A stretch of DNA of 64,000 nt from JBCBKL01 sp038521825 (GCA_038521825.1 JBCBKL010000002.1:1-64000), one strand, 5' to 3'. Positions 1 to 9,338 are shown, counted from the first letter of the stretch. Program-made: numbers and translations. The notes: a model not told the origin generated them from the letters alone.

Positions 1-3000
1 GCTCCGCCGATCATCAGATCCCTGCCAGCGGTCGACACGATGAAGTCATCGCCATCGCCGCCAGACATTGTGTCACGGCCCCAGCTGCCTTCGAGGTAGT
101 CGTTGCCGTCACCACCGAACATCATGTCGTTCCCGCCTTCGCCAAAGAGATAGTCATCGCCATCTCCGGCTTCGATCGCATCGTCACCCCGGTCGCCGTG
201 GATGTTGTCCGACTCCGCGGTTCCGACGAGCTCGTCGTCTTCGCGTGTCCCGTTGATGAATTCGGGCGCATCCTCAATAGGTTCGAAGATGTCGATACCG
301 TCGTAGACGCCCTTGGCTTTGACCTCGATATCTTTTTCGGTGACCTTGTCGCCGTAGATCTTGAGGGTGCCAAGCGGGTCCTCGTCGTGGGCACCGCCGC
401 CAGCGCCCTGCTGGGAGCGAATCTCGACCAACGAGAAGTCGCCGCCATCGTCGTCGCCATAGGTGATGTCAGCGATTTCGACCGTGTGACCACGCAGGGT
501 GATCTTGTCGCCATCCTGCTTGGAGAAGTCCAGCAGGACATCGTTGCCGATGCCTTCAACCCAGTGGTCGTGAACGGCGTCATTTTCACCAGCGACCTTG
601 CGCCAGTTGATGCTGCCGTCGTCCTTGGTGTGGCGGGCCATCACTATATCGGTCGCGTTCAGCAGCATGTTGAAGGTGAACCGATCCTTACCCTGGCCGC
701 CGGAGATGACATCATCCGTCGTTGCCGGGTCGACAGGCGGGTTGATGCGGCCCTCGGCCCCGTCGGTTTGTGCCGGGTCAGGCTCGCCTGCATCCGCATA
801 GACACGAATGTGGTCTCGGCCGGCACCGGTCGAAACCGTCTGAGCGCCCGCGCCGACCTCGACATAATCAACGGTTTCCATGGTACTGTCGGCCGTGACG
901 ATGACATCACCGTCGGTTGACGATTCAAAGCTTTGAACGCCGCCGTTGTACTCGGCGAGCTTGTCTTTCTCGGCCAAGCGATCGACACCGTCAAAGACAC
1001 CTGCCGCCTGTACGGTGATATCCTTTTCAGTGACCTTGTCACCGTAGACCTTGATGGTACCCAGTTCATCTTCGTCGTGGGCGCCGGTGGCGGTGTTGGC
1101 ACCACCGGCACCGCCATTGCCCTGTTGGCTGATGACGCGGATCAGCGAGTAAGTACCGTCGTCGTCTTCGCCATACGTGATTTCAGCGATCTCGACGGTG
1201 TGACCACGAATGACGATCTTGTCTTTCTCGGCCTTCGAGTAGTCGGTGATCGTCTCATCACCAAACCCTTCGACCCAGTGATCGTGCACATTGTCATTTT
1301 CACCGGCGACCTTGCGCCAGTTGATATGGCCCTTCGAGTTCGTGTGCTGGGCCAGAACCTCGGCTGTGGCATTGAGCAGCGCGCGGAATTCAAATCGGTC
1401 AGCCCCTTCTCCGCCGGTCATGGTGTCGTTTCCAGCGCCGTCGGCGACCGGGTCGTTGATACGCCCCTCAGCTCCTTCAGTTTGAGCCGGGTCGGGTTCG
1501 CCCGCATCACCGTACGAGATAAGGCGATCGTTCCCTTTGCCACCGTTGATCGACTGCGATCCGCTGCCCGCCTCGATCTTGTCTGAGCGGTCGGTGCCTT
1601 CGAACGCCAGATTGATGGTTTCCGGGTTCTCGGCGCCCCATTGCGGCTGCTCGATTACCATCTCCGGTGTGCTTGCCGGTGCCGTTTCTTCGCCCGCGGC
1701 AATCTCGTCGATCTGGTCGATTCCATAGAAGACGCTGGCTTTGACGTTGATGTCGTCCTCGGTGACCTTGTCGCCGTAGACCTTGATGGTTCCAAGCTCA
1801 TCTTCGTCATGCGCGCCGCCGCCGTCGCCTTGCTGCGAGCGCAGGGAGATCAGGGAATAGTCGCCGCCATCGTCTTCACCGTACGTGATCGACGCGATTT
1901 CAACGGTGTGGCCGCGGATGTCGATCTTGTCACCGTCCTGGTTCGAGAAGTCGAGAATGACATCGTTACCGATCCCTTCAACCCAATGGTCGTGCACATT
2001 GTCATTCTCGCCCGCGACCTTGCGCCAGTTGACGGAGCCATCGTCGCGGGTGTGTTTTTCGAGGATCTCATCCTTGGCATTCAGCAACAGGCGGAATGCA
2101 AAGGTGTCTTTGCCTTGCCCGCCGGCGATGACATCATCGGCAGCGCCGTCGGCAACTGGCGGATTTACACGGCCTTCGGCGCCATTTGTTTGCGCCGGAT
2201 CGGGTTCGCCGCCGTCTGAGTAGCTGTAGATTATGTCGCGGCCGCCGCCTGCGTTGACGTTTTGGCTGCCCTCACCGATGTGGATCTTGTCGGTCTGTCG
2301 GTAGAGGCTGCCGTCGTAATTGTCGCCATCAGTGTTGCTGAAAACCTCTTGGGTCGTGCCCGCCGCTTGCGGTCCATAGGCGGCGTCGGCGTGATAAAGC
2401 CTGTCGATCCCGTCGTTGGTGTTTATGACTTGGACGTCGTTCTCGGTGACCTTGTCGCCATAGACCTTGATCTGTCCAAGCGGGTCTTCGTCGTGCGCCC
2501 CGGTCGCTGTGTTCGCGCCGCCCGCGCCGCCATTGCCTTGTTGGCTGATGAACGTCAGGAGCGAGTATTCGCCATTCTCGTCGCTGCCATAGGTGATCGA
2601 TTCAAGCGTCGCCGTATGACCTTTGACGACGATGCTATCGCCTTCGCTTTTGGAGTAGTCCGTAATCGTATCCAGACCGAAGCCGTTTACCCAATGGTCA
2701 TGAACGTTGTCATTCTCGCCTGCGACTTTGCCCCAATTCGTCACGCCGGCCGAGTTGGTGTGTTCGGCGATGACTTCCTCGGTGGCGTCGATCAATGCGC
2801 GAAACTCGAAACGGTCTGCACCTTCGCCGCCAGTGAGCGTGTCATTTGCCTCTTCCGCGGGGATGGCCGGTGTCACCCGCCCCTCGGACCCCTCCGTCTG
2901 AGCCGGATCGGGTTCGCCAGCATCGGCGTATGAAATGATGCGATCATTGCCAGCGCCCATGTCGATGTTTTGCGCGCCAGAACCAAGGACAGCGCGATCG

Positions 3001-3032
3001 CCCCGGTCCGTTCCAGAAATGTTCGTTACCAC
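1..3032 (-). CDS. RTX-type calcium-binding repeat protein, 3' end outside window
   Basis: One frame stays open on the minus strand from a GTG at 3032 to the left edge, giving 1010 codons without a stop. An in-frame TAG lies just upstream (3036-3038), so the start cannot be much earlier. A GGGAG ribosome site sits 8 nt before the GTG. The last visible residues are nonapeptide repeats of the GGxGxDxx type (AGDGDDYLFG, GGDGNDYLEG, GGDGDDFIVS), the calcium-binding signature of RTX proteins. Before them are four long tandem repeats of about 236-238 residues. Each contains a conserved block around WRKVAGENDNVHDHWVEG, then HTVEIA, YSLI, AHDEDELGTIKVYGDKVTE. There is no Sec signal peptide, as expected for type I secretion, whose signal would be at the unseen C-terminus. 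No T1SS genes are in the window. Function is unknown: surface or secreted protein is an inference from the family. Confidence 0.85.
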   Translation of the reverse strand, partial: MVTNISGTDRGDRAVLGSGAQNIDMGAGNDRIISYADAGEPDPAQTEGSEGRVTPAIPAEEANDTLTGGEGADRFEFRALIDATEEVIAEHTNSAGVTNWGKVAGENDNVHDHWVNGFGLDTITDYSKSEGDSIVVKGHTATLESITYGSDENGEYSLLTFISQQGNGGAGGANTATGAHDEDPLGQIKVYGDKVTENDVQVINTNDGIDRLYHADAAYGPQAAGTTQEVFSNTDGDNYDGSLYRQTDKIHIGEGSQNVNAGGGRDIIYSYSDGGEPDPAQTNGAEGRVNPPVADGAADDVIAGGQGKDTFAFRLLLNAKDEILEKHTRDDGSVNWRKVAGENDNVHDHWVEGIGNDVILDFSNQDGDKIDIRGHTVEIASITYGEDDGGDYSLISLRSQQGDGGGAHDEDELGTIKVYGDKVTEDDINVKASVFYGIDQIDEIAAGEETAPASTPEMVIEQPQWGAENPETINLAFEGTDRSDKIEAGSGSQSINGGKGNDRLISYGDAGEPDPAQTEGAEGRINDPVADGAGNDTMTGGEGADRFEFRALLNATAEVLAQHTNSKGHINWRKVAGENDNVHDHWVEGFGDETITDYSKAEKDKIVIRGHTVEIAEITYGEDDDGTYSLIRVISQQGNGGAGGANTATGAHDEDELGTIKVYGDKVTEKDITVQAAGVFDGVDRLAEKDKLAEYNGGVQSFESSTDGDVIVTADSTMETVDYVEVGAGAQTVSTGAGRDHIRVYADAGEPDPAQTDGAEGRINPPVDPATTDDVISGGQGKDRFTFNMLLNATDIVMARHTKDDGSINWRKVAGENDAVHDHWVEGIGNDVLLDFSKQDGDKITLRGHTVEIADITYGDDDGGDFSLVEIRSQQGAGGGAHDEDPLGTLKIYGDKVTEKDIEVKAKGVYDGIDIFEPIEDAPEFINGTREDDELVGTAESDNIHGDRGDDAIEAGDGDDYLFGEGGNDMMFGGDGNDYLEGSWGRDTMSGGDGDDFIVSTAGRDLMIGG

Positions 3033-3622
3033 AGTCTAGTCTCCCACTTGTCCCACGAGCCATCGACTGACCCGCTGTTCGAGCAAAGCCCGTCCACCTT
3101 GGCGGGAATAGGAAGAACGATTGGGGAAAAATCTGGGCAGCTCTGCCTTATTCTCGCCGCAAATGAGGCGGGGCGATGTCCGATGCTGGCAAAGTTGTGG
3201 CAGCGGTAAGGGGGAAAGGGTGCTTGGTAACAGGCGGTTAGGCTGTAAGTGCAAGTTTTTGATGATCAAAAGCCACGTTTCCGCCGATTATGGGCCGTCG
3301 GCGGAAAGTCGTGTCGTTTGATCCTTCTTACGCGGGCATCTGCTTAATGGTGCATAGGGAAAAAGGGGACCGAAAAACAATCGTGCCAACGGCCATCCTT
3401 TGTTCGCTGTGCGTGATCGCCAATCTGGCGTACCCCTACATCCGACGCGTGTGAATGAACCATGCGCGCACGTTTGGATAAGCGCGATTCGTGGTTTAGC
3501 TGCCCGATCTGCGTTGACTCTTGTCCACAGTCGAACACGGATTCGAGGGTTTTTCTAGGCAGGCAGTTGTTCATGTGTTTGATTGGATCAGGAGTTTCGC
3601 GACTAGCAGATGTGGAAGTGGC
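3033..3622. other. intergenic region, no gene supported
   Basis: This 590-bp stretch separates the RTX gene (read leftwards) from the end of the cyclase gene, so it must hold the RTX promoter. Short open frames here have no ribosome site, no recognisable protein features and poor codon use. The only structure I can point to is the inverted repeat at 3278-3307. Confidence 0.5.
3278..3307. repeat. 10-bp perfect inverted repeat in intergenic region
   Basis: TTTCCGCCGA at 3278-3287 is matched by its exact complement TCGGCGGAAA at 3298-3307 around a 10-nt loop. It lies in the 590-bp gap between the RTX gene start and the cyclase gene end. No T-run follows on either strand, so it is more likely an operator or transcript structure than an intrinsic terminator. 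It is about 250 bp upstream of the RTX start. Confidence 0.5.
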
Positions 3623-5194
3623 TCACTTCGAGTCGATATCTCGCAGCGCTTGCCTCAGCACCGCCTTGGCTTTCTCGCGCTCGCTCTCATCCAAAGCTGC
3701 CGGATCGACCTTGACCGACAAGCCAGGCAAATCAGTTTCTGTCAGATCTGGTGCCGACGCATCAGGCTCCGGTTGATTGAGCCTGTAGGCGATCACATCG
3801 CGGCTGATCCCCTTAACGCGCAGAGGCTCAAGCTTGGTCGCCTCGAAAAGGTCGCTCACATGAACGTAGGTTTCGTAGCTCATGATGATCTCACCGGGCT
3901 GCGCTATGCTCTGCAACCGTCCCGCCAGGTTGGCTTCGGCCCCGATGATGGTGTAGTCGAGCCGGTCTTTCGAACCAAAATTCCCCACGTTGCAATAACC
4001 CGTGTTGATCCCCATCCGAACGGCAAACGGGTGTTCCACGCCGCGGTCCCGCCAGGCAGACTGCAATTCCTTGATCCGTTTCTGCATCGAAACGGCCATG
4101 GAAACGCAGGCCTTTGCATCGTTCTCCACGCCTTGCGAGTGGGGATCGCCGAAGAAGGCGAGCATCGCGTCTCCTATGAACTTGTCGAGGGTGGCACCGT
4201 GTTGGTCGGCGATGTGCGACATCTCGGAGAAATACTCGTTTAGGAGTTCCGTAATCTCTTCGGGCTGAAGCCGTTCGGTCGTCAGTGTGAAATCCTTGAT
4301 GTCTGAAAAGAAGACAGTCAGCTTCTTGCGCTCGGTCGATATCGTCACATCCTTTTCACCGGCGAAGATCGAAGCGTAGACCTGAGGCGACAGATACTTG
4401 CCGATCTTCGATGACAGGTCAGCAAGGAATTGGTTTTTGGTCGCGAGCTCTTGGTTCACGGAAGAAAAGGAGCGAGCCAAGCGAAACTGCAGAGCTGCAA
4501 AAACGATCCCGACAGTGCCCGCCAGGGCAAAATAGCCTAGCAACCAGCGGAACGACCCAAGCCCCAGTGTGATCGGTTGGCTGACCGTAAAGGTCTGAAG
4601 TCCGCGAACATCACCCTGGCTCCAACCGGACCGTGGACTTTCCGGATGCGCGTTGTGGCATGCTACACAACCTTGATCCAGAACGACCGGAGTTGCGATG
4701 GTGACGCGCCGGTTCAACAGACTGCCCTCCTTGCGGACAAGCATTTCCTTGTCCTGAGATTGATCGCGGAACGTCGCGAGGGCCTCAATTTCGAATGCGG
4801 TCAGGTTATGAGACGGCCGGTTCCGAAATGGATAGTCTGAAACGAAACGGTATGACACGTTGCTGGCATCATTGCCGATCCGCTGGCTCAGCTCGATTGA
4901 GAGGGTGGCGGGAATTGGGATCGCGCCGGGATGTTCCTGGTAATCGTGTCTGACGGTTGTGACGTGAGTCTGGTCCCAAACCCGACCGACCACGTTGCCC
5001 GCGTAGTAAGACCGCACGCTGTCAAAGACATCGCTCAGTGATGACGCTTGTCGCCTGAGGTTTTCATCGGAAAGGGTTCTCAGATCGAGCCACAGCGCCA
5101 TGGGCAGAGAGACAAGCCCGAACACGACGAGCACGACGGCAAGAAAAGGTCGTTTCAGAAAGAACTTGCCCAAAAAATCTGTCCCTTGAGCCAA
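3623..5194 (-). CDS. membrane class III adenylate/guanylate cyclase with CxxCH sensor region
   Basis: 523 residues. A transmembrane segment at about 16-36 is followed by a periplasmic region (about 40-210) like the DUF3365/Tll0287 sensor family, with a single CVACH (C176, C179, H180) that could bind c-type heme. A second membrane segment is at about 214-236. Then comes a short linker (KYLSPQVYASIF, about 266-277) and a class III cyclase domain (about 288-470). The metal aspartates are visible as D298 (FFSDI) and D342 (GDAM), with K338 and D413 near the base-specifying positions and N422/R426 (NLAGR) as transition-state residues, so it should be active. K and D at those positions favour ATP, but this is an inference. 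The start is a TTG at 5194; the first internal ATG would remove the first membrane helix. It is divergent from a Crp/Fnr regulator, which suggests a local cyclic nucleotide circuit. Confidence 0.88.
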   Translation of the reverse strand: MAQGTDFLGKFFLKRPFLAVVLVVFGLVSLPMALWLDLRTLSDENLRRQASSLSDVFDSVRSYYAGNVVGRVWDQTHVTTVRHDYQEHPGAIPIPATLSIELSQRIGNDASNVSYRFVSDYPFRNRPSHNLTAFEIEALATFRDQSQDKEMLVRKEGSLLNRRVTIATPVVLDQGCVACHNAHPESPRSGWSQGDVRGLQTFTVSQPITLGLGSFRWLLGYFALAGTVGIVFAALQFRLARSFSSVNQELATKNQFLADLSSKIGKYLSPQVYASIFAGEKDVTISTERKKLTVFFSDIKDFTLTTERLQPEEITELLNEYFSEMSHIADQHGATLDKFIGDAMLAFFGDPHSQGVENDAKACVSMAVSMQKRIKELQSAWRDRGVEHPFAVRMGINTGYCNVGNFGSKDRLDYTIIGAEANLAGRLQSIAQPGEIIMSYETYVHVSDLFEATKLEPLRVKGISRDVIAYRLNQPEPDASAPDLTETDLPGLSVKVDPAALDESEREKAKAVLRQALRDIDSK

Positions 5195-5352
5195 TGTCGC
5201 GCTTCGATCTTAACACCAAAGGACAAGATGAACGACACACGGCTCGGCGAGTTCTTGAAACATAAGCCGTCTGCCATTCTTGGTTGAATTTTTTGCGAAC
5301 ACTGGGTCGCCGTAGCGAGCGTTTGCAACGCGGGGTAATTAAAAAGTATACA

Positions 5353-5373
5353 CGCGTCACGAAAGATCACGCG
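5353..5373. promoter_or_regulatory. possible operator between cyclase and Crp genes
   Basis: CGCGT (5353-5357) and ACGCG (5369-5373) form an inverted repeat around CACGAAAGATC, just upstream of the regulator start and inside the 200-bp divergent promoter region. It could be an autoregulatory site, but it does not match the classic TGTGA-N6-TCACA Crp box, so the call is weak. Confidence 0.25.
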
Positions 5374-5395
5374 GTCTTGAGGTGAAGGATGGGGA

Positions 5396-6040
5396 ATGAG
5401 TGGGGATCCGAACTTGCGTCATGAAGCCTTGGACACGTTACGGGCGCGCGGCCGTCTCAAGCGGTTTTCACAGCGGCAGACAATCTTGGGCCGCGGCGAG
5501 CCCGGTGCGTTCCTTGGGATCATCGAAAGCGGCGCGGTTCGAATAAGCGTCTTCAACTCGGAAGGTCGGGAGCTGGCGCTAGCACTCTTGGGTCCGCAGG
5601 ATGTATTCGGCGAGGTGGCTGTACTTGATGGTTTCGACCGCACTGCGGATGCAATTGCGGTTGGAACCGCGGATGTCACTGTTGTTTCTGCTGCAGACGT
5701 CCATAGCCTGATGCGTCAGGATCACGCCGTTTCCGCTTTCTTCGTAAAGATCCTTTGCAAGCGGCTTCGGGGCTCGAACGCTCATGCCGAGGCTCACGCA
5801 CTGGGGTCGCTGTCCGGCCGCCTTGCCTTGCAGCTGCTGAACCTTGGTCACGAGGACGAAAACGGGATGCTGATCGTCAATGAACTGCCATCTCAATCCG
5901 AACTGGCCCGCCTGGTCGGATGCTCGCGCGAAAGCATCAATCGGCAATTCCGCAGCTGGGAAAAGGCTGGAAAAGTTCTGTTCGGTGAAAAGTCTCTCAA
6001 GGTGCCCGATCCGATCGACTTTCAGGAAACTGCCGTTTAA
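5396..6040 (+). CDS. Crp/Fnr family transcriptional regulator
   Basis: 214 residues. The N-terminal half (about 15-125) is a cyclic-nucleotide-binding beta-roll, with a phosphate-binding-cassette-like stretch FGEVAVLDG followed by RTA. A long helix follows. The C-terminal half has a Crp-type helix-turn-helix (about 165-195) with SQSELARLVGCSRESINRQ as the recognition region. There are no N-terminal cysteines for an Fnr iron-sulfur cluster. The RTA spacing fits cAMP binding, though this is inferred. ATG 5396 has GGTGAAGG upstream. It is divergent from the cyclase at 3623-5194 and convergent with mtlK, so a partnership with the cyclase is likely. Confidence 0.9.
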   Translation: MSGDPNLRHEALDTLRARGRLKRFSQRQTILGRGEPGAFLGIIESGAVRISVFNSEGRELALALLGPQDVFGEVAVLDGFDRTADAIAVGTADVTVVSAADVHSLMRQDHAVSAFFVKILCKRLRGSNAHAEAHALGSLSGRLALQLLNLGHEDENGMLIVNELPSQSELARLVGCSRESINRQFRSWEKAGKVLFGEKSLKVPDPIDFQETAV

Positions 6041-6064
6041 GGATCTGGCCGCGCGCCGATCGGC

Positions 6065-7570
6065 TTAGTCGTTGTGGTCCGCCAGGTATTGATCGATCGC
6101 TGCATTTGCGCCTTCCGACCAAACCTTGGCCAGCCAGTTGCTGAACGGTTCAGCGAAGCGCTTTTCATCGACCAGATCGCCATAGACATGGTTCTGTTGC
6201 AGCCATGCTAATGGATCCTGCCGCGCAGCCGCAGCGCAAGACTGCAATGCCGCCCAATGTGGATCATTCGGGTCGATCTGCGTTCCGTCCTCGCGTTCGC
6301 CAGCACACATGCGTGCCCAGAACGCCTCAACCAGTGCAAGACCCTCGACCGGACCGCCTGCCGTAAGCGCATCTCGCAAGATGGGCAGGACAAATCCGGT
6401 GTGCCGCGATGACCCATCGAAGGCCACGCGACGGGTTGTGTCGAGTATCGCGGGATTAGCAAAACGCTTTTCGATCAGCCCAAGATAGGCTTGGGGTGTC
6501 ATGTCGGGCACCGGCTCGACATAGGGCAGGATCTCATCGGTCTGGACCTTTCGGAAAAAGCCTGCGATCGCCGTGTGATCCATACACGCCGATATCGTCG
6601 GCACACCCAGTATCTCGCCCACATTCGCGAGCACCTGATGGCCGGCGTTCAGAACACGGATCTTCAAGGCTTCGTAGGCATGCACATCGTCGGTGATAGT
6701 TGCGCCAACGTCCTCCCATGGCGGCCTTCCAGTGCAAAATCGGTCTTCGATCACCCATTGTCGAAAGTTCTCATGAGTGACTGGCGCCGCATCATCGATG
6801 CCCAGAGCTCGCGCCGCGGCGATCTCCTGTGCGCCGGTGGCCGGAACAATGCAGTCGACCATCGAATTGGGGAATGCGGTGTTCTCGTCAATCCACTCAG
6901 CAAGTTCCGGATCCAAGAGCTTGGCGAGTGAAACGACCGTCTGGCGTGCGACATCGCCGTTGCCCTGAAGGTTGTCGCAACTCAGAACCGTGAACGGAGC
7001 GGCTCCGTTTTCCCTACGGGCTTTCAGGGCCGCGACGATGGCGCCGAATGCCGTGCGGGGCAGGGCGGGTTCAGCAGCATCGTGTTGGACGTCAGGATGG
7101 GCGCTATCGAAGCCACCGGATACCGGATCAATGTAATAGCCGCCCTCGGTCACGGTCAGCGAAACGATCCGGATCTGGGGATCGGTCATCTGGCTGATCA
7201 GGCTCGGATTGCCTTCCTCGATCGGAAGATAGTCGATCATGGGGCCGATAATCTCGGCGGAACTGCCATGCGGATTGAGCTCGATGAGGGTCGTCAGACA
7301 ATCCTGTGCGATCAGTTTGTCGCGCATTGCCGCGTCATAAGGTCGGACGCCTGCACCGATAATCGCCCAATCGAGGGCTTTGCCTTGTTGCATGAGGCGG
7401 TGAAGGTACCAGGCCTGATGCGCCCGGTGAAAATTACCGAGGCCGATATGGACGATACCGGGCGAAAGCCGCGATCGATCATAACGCGGCCGGTCGATCC
7501 CGGATGGCAGATCGTTCAGATGCGCATCGCAAAGTCGTATTGCTGAGGCTCCTTTCACGGTGTCTTCCAT
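6065..7570 (-). CDS. mtlK: mannitol 2-dehydrogenase (long-chain polyol dehydrogenase)
   Basis: 501 residues, the usual length of the family that oxidises mannitol to fructose with NAD (also contains fructuronate and tagaturonate reductases). The N-terminal nucleotide-binding stretch reads HIGLGNFHRAHQAWYL (about 40-57). The catalytic signature is seen as LKIRVLNAGHQ with GEILGVPTI after it. I place the start at ATG 7570, which overlaps the sorbitol dehydrogenase stop (TGATG), rather than at the TTG one codon earlier. It is the last gene of the smo operon, matching the order known in Rhodobacter sphaeroides (smoEFGK-smoS-mtlK). Substrate is assigned from this context. Confidence 0.9.
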   Translation of the reverse strand: MEDTVKGASAIRLCDAHLNDLPSGIDRPRYDRSRLSPGIVHIGLGNFHRAHQAWYLHRLMQQGKALDWAIIGAGVRPYDAAMRDKLIAQDCLTTLIELNPHGSSAEIIGPMIDYLPIEEGNPSLISQMTDPQIRIVSLTVTEGGYYIDPVSGGFDSAHPDVQHDAAEPALPRTAFGAIVAALKARRENGAAPFTVLSCDNLQGNGDVARQTVVSLAKLLDPELAEWIDENTAFPNSMVDCIVPATGAQEIAAARALGIDDAAPVTHENFRQWVIEDRFCTGRPPWEDVGATITDDVHAYEALKIRVLNAGHQVLANVGEILGVPTISACMDHTAIAGFFRKVQTDEILPYVEPVPDMTPQAYLGLIEKRFANPAILDTTRRVAFDGSSRHTGFVLPILRDALTAGGPVEGLALVEAFWARMCAGEREDGTQIDPNDPHWAALQSCAAAARQDPLAWLQQNHVYGDLVDEKRFAEPFSNWLAKVWSEGANAAIDQYLADHND

Positions 7571-8337
7571 CAACTCATCCAGTTGCCGCCATCGACGTTG
7601 TACGTCTGGGCGACGATGTATTCGGCTTCGTCCGAGGCAAGAAAGATCGCCATCCCGGTCAGATCATCGGCCCGACCCATCCGGCCAAAGGGAACAGCGG
7701 CCGCGACCTCTTTTTTCTTTTGACCGGGGGGCTTGCCTTCGTACTTGGCAAAGAGCGCATCGACACCGTCCCAGTGTTCGCCGTCGACAACGCCTGGGGC
7801 GATCGCGTTCACGTTGATACCGTGCTGAATGAGGTTCAGACCCGCGGATTGCGTGAGGCTTATGACGGCAGCCTTGGATGCGCAGTACACCGCGACCATG
7901 GGTTCGCCGCGTCGACCGGCCTGGCTGGCCATGTTGATGATGCGGCCCTTAATCCGACGATCAATCATGTGTCGCGCTACGGCTTGCAGGGTGAAAAGCG
8001 TGCCTCCCACGTTGATGTCGAAGACGCGGTTGTAATCCTCGTGAGAGATCTCGGTGATCGGGGCCGCGGTAAAGATCGCCGCGTTGTTGATCAGGATGTC
8101 GATGTGACCAAGCGCTGAGACGGCGGCGCCGACCCCTTGGTCGATGCTGTCGTGGTTGGCGACATCGATTTCGATAGCTTGCGCACCGATCCTCTCGGCG
8201 CTCGCCCGCGCCCGATCGATGTCAATGTCGGCGATGGCCACCCGGGCACCTTCGTTCCGGTATGCCTCAGCAAAGGCCAGCCCGATCCCTCGGGCCGCAC
8301 CTGTAATCAGCGCAGTCTTCCCCGCAAGTCGTGTCAT
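7570..8337 (-). CDS. smoS: sorbitol dehydrogenase (short-chain dehydrogenase)
   Basis: 255 residues, classical SDR. The NAD-binding TGAARGIGLAFA is at about 12-23, NNAA at about 87-90, and the active-site YCASK at about 152-156 follows a serine in NMASQAG. Known members in this operon (SmoS of Rhodobacter) oxidise sorbitol to fructose and galactitol to tagatose. The ATG at 8337 overlaps the smoK stop as ATGA, so translation is coupled. Confidence 0.92.
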   Translation of the reverse strand: MTRLAGKTALITGAARGIGLAFAEAYRNEGARVAIADIDIDRARASAERIGAQAIEIDVANHDSIDQGVGAAVSALGHIDILINNAAIFTAAPITEISHEDYNRVFDINVGGTLFTLQAVARHMIDRRIKGRIINMASQAGRRGEPMVAVYCASKAAVISLTQSAGLNLIQHGINVNAIAPGVVDGEHWDGVDALFAKYEGKPPGQKKKEVAAAVPFGRMGRADDLTGMAIFLASDEAEYIVAQTYNVDGGNWMS

Positions 8338-9338
8338 GGCAGTCTCAAACCATCCGGACCGAACTTGTGGATCACGTCCTCGCGCGGTGTGAGAAACACC
8401 CGATCACCGTGGCGAAACCCAACCTCCCCATCGACGCGCACTGTCATCGTCTCTGCGAGGTTGGTGTCATGGATATGCAAAAAGGTGTCAGACCCAAGAT
8501 GCTCGGACACACCCACCGTTCCCGACCAACTGCCTTCTTGATCTGAGACAGAGATATGCTCGGGCCGGATGCCCAACGTATGAGCGCCGTGCTTTGCCGC
8601 CTCGTCGCCTTCGATCAAGTTCATCTTGGGGGACCCAATGAAACCGGCGACGAAAAGGTTGCGCGGCTCCCTGTAAAGATCGAGCGGTGAGCCGACTTGT
8701 TCGATATTGCCGGCTCGCAGCACGACGATCTTGTCCGCCATCGTCATCGCTTCGACCTGATCGTGTGTGACGTAGATCATCGTCGTCTTCAGCCGCTCGT
8801 GAAGCTCGCTGATCTCAAGGCGCATACCCACGCGCAGCGCTGCGTCGAGGTTCGATAGAGGCTCATCGAAAAGAAACGCGGCCGGCTCGCGAACAATGGC
8901 CCGGCCGATGGCGACCCGCTGACGTTGACCGCCCGAAAGCTGACCCGGCCGACGATCCAGATAGTCTGTTAGGTTCAGAACCGAGGCGGCCTGTTCTACG
9001 CGCCTGTTCTGTTCCGCCTTATCCAGCTTAGCCATCCGAAGCGGAAAGGCGATGTTCTTTCGCACCGACATATGAGGATAGAGGGCGTAGGACTGGAAAA
9101 CCATTGCGAGGCCGCGTTTAGCCGGTGGCACCATCGTGGCGTCTGCGCCGTCGATCCTGATCTGGCCACTGGTGACATCCTCAAGGCCGGCGATGAGCCT
9201 CAGAAGCGTGGACTTCCCGCATCCCGATGGGCCCACGAACACGGTAAACTCGCCATCCTCGATTGTCAGATCGAGTGGTGGGATGACCTCGACGTCGCCG
9301 AAGCTTTTAGTGACCTGGTCAAGTACAATGCGTCCCAT
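8334..9338 (-). CDS. smoK: sorbitol/mannitol ABC transporter ATP-binding protein
   Basis: 334 residues, MalK/UgpC type. Walker A is GPSGCGKST (about 37-45), the Q-loop lies near FQSYALYPHMSV, the ABC signature is LSGGQRQR (about 134-141) and Walker B ends FLFDEP (about 154-159). A C-terminal OB/TOBE-like regulatory domain follows (about 240-334). Start ATG 9338 lies 11 nt after the upstream permease. It energises uptake by the two permeases and binding protein encoded just upstream. Confidence 0.93.
   Translation of the reverse strand: MGRIVLDQVTKSFGDVEVIPPLDLTIEDGEFTVFVGPSGCGKSTLLRLIAGLEDVTSGQIRIDGADATMVPPAKRGLAMVFQSYALYPHMSVRKNIAFPLRMAKLDKAEQNRRVEQAASVLNLTDYLDRRPGQLSGGQRQRVAIGRAIVREPAAFLFDEPLSNLDAALRVGMRLEISELHERLKTTMIYVTHDQVEAMTMADKIVVLRAGNIEQVGSPLDLYREPRNLFVAGFIGSPKMNLIEGDEAAKHGAHTLGIRPEHISVSDQEGSWSGTVGVSEHLGSDTFLHIHDTNLAETMTVRVDGEVGFRHGDRVFLTPREDVIHKFGPDGLRLP

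Noticed and set aside
198..2933. Long plus-strand ORFs (198-920, 933-1586, 1641-2219, 2262-2933)
   Set aside because: They are the antisense of the RTX repeats and recur with the same 710-bp period; the minus strand has the continuous frame, ribosome site and RTX motifs.
1..3032. CRISPR-like regular repeats
   Set aside because: The 710-bp periodicity is protein-coding repetition; there are no short identical repeats with unique spacers.
2970..3574. Small ORFs between the RTX and cyclase genes
   Set aside because: No ribosome sites, no recognisable proteins, and overlapping frames on both strands.
7570..7573. TTG start for mtlK
   Set aside because: The ATG at 7570 overlaps the preceding stop as TGATG and is the better coupled start.
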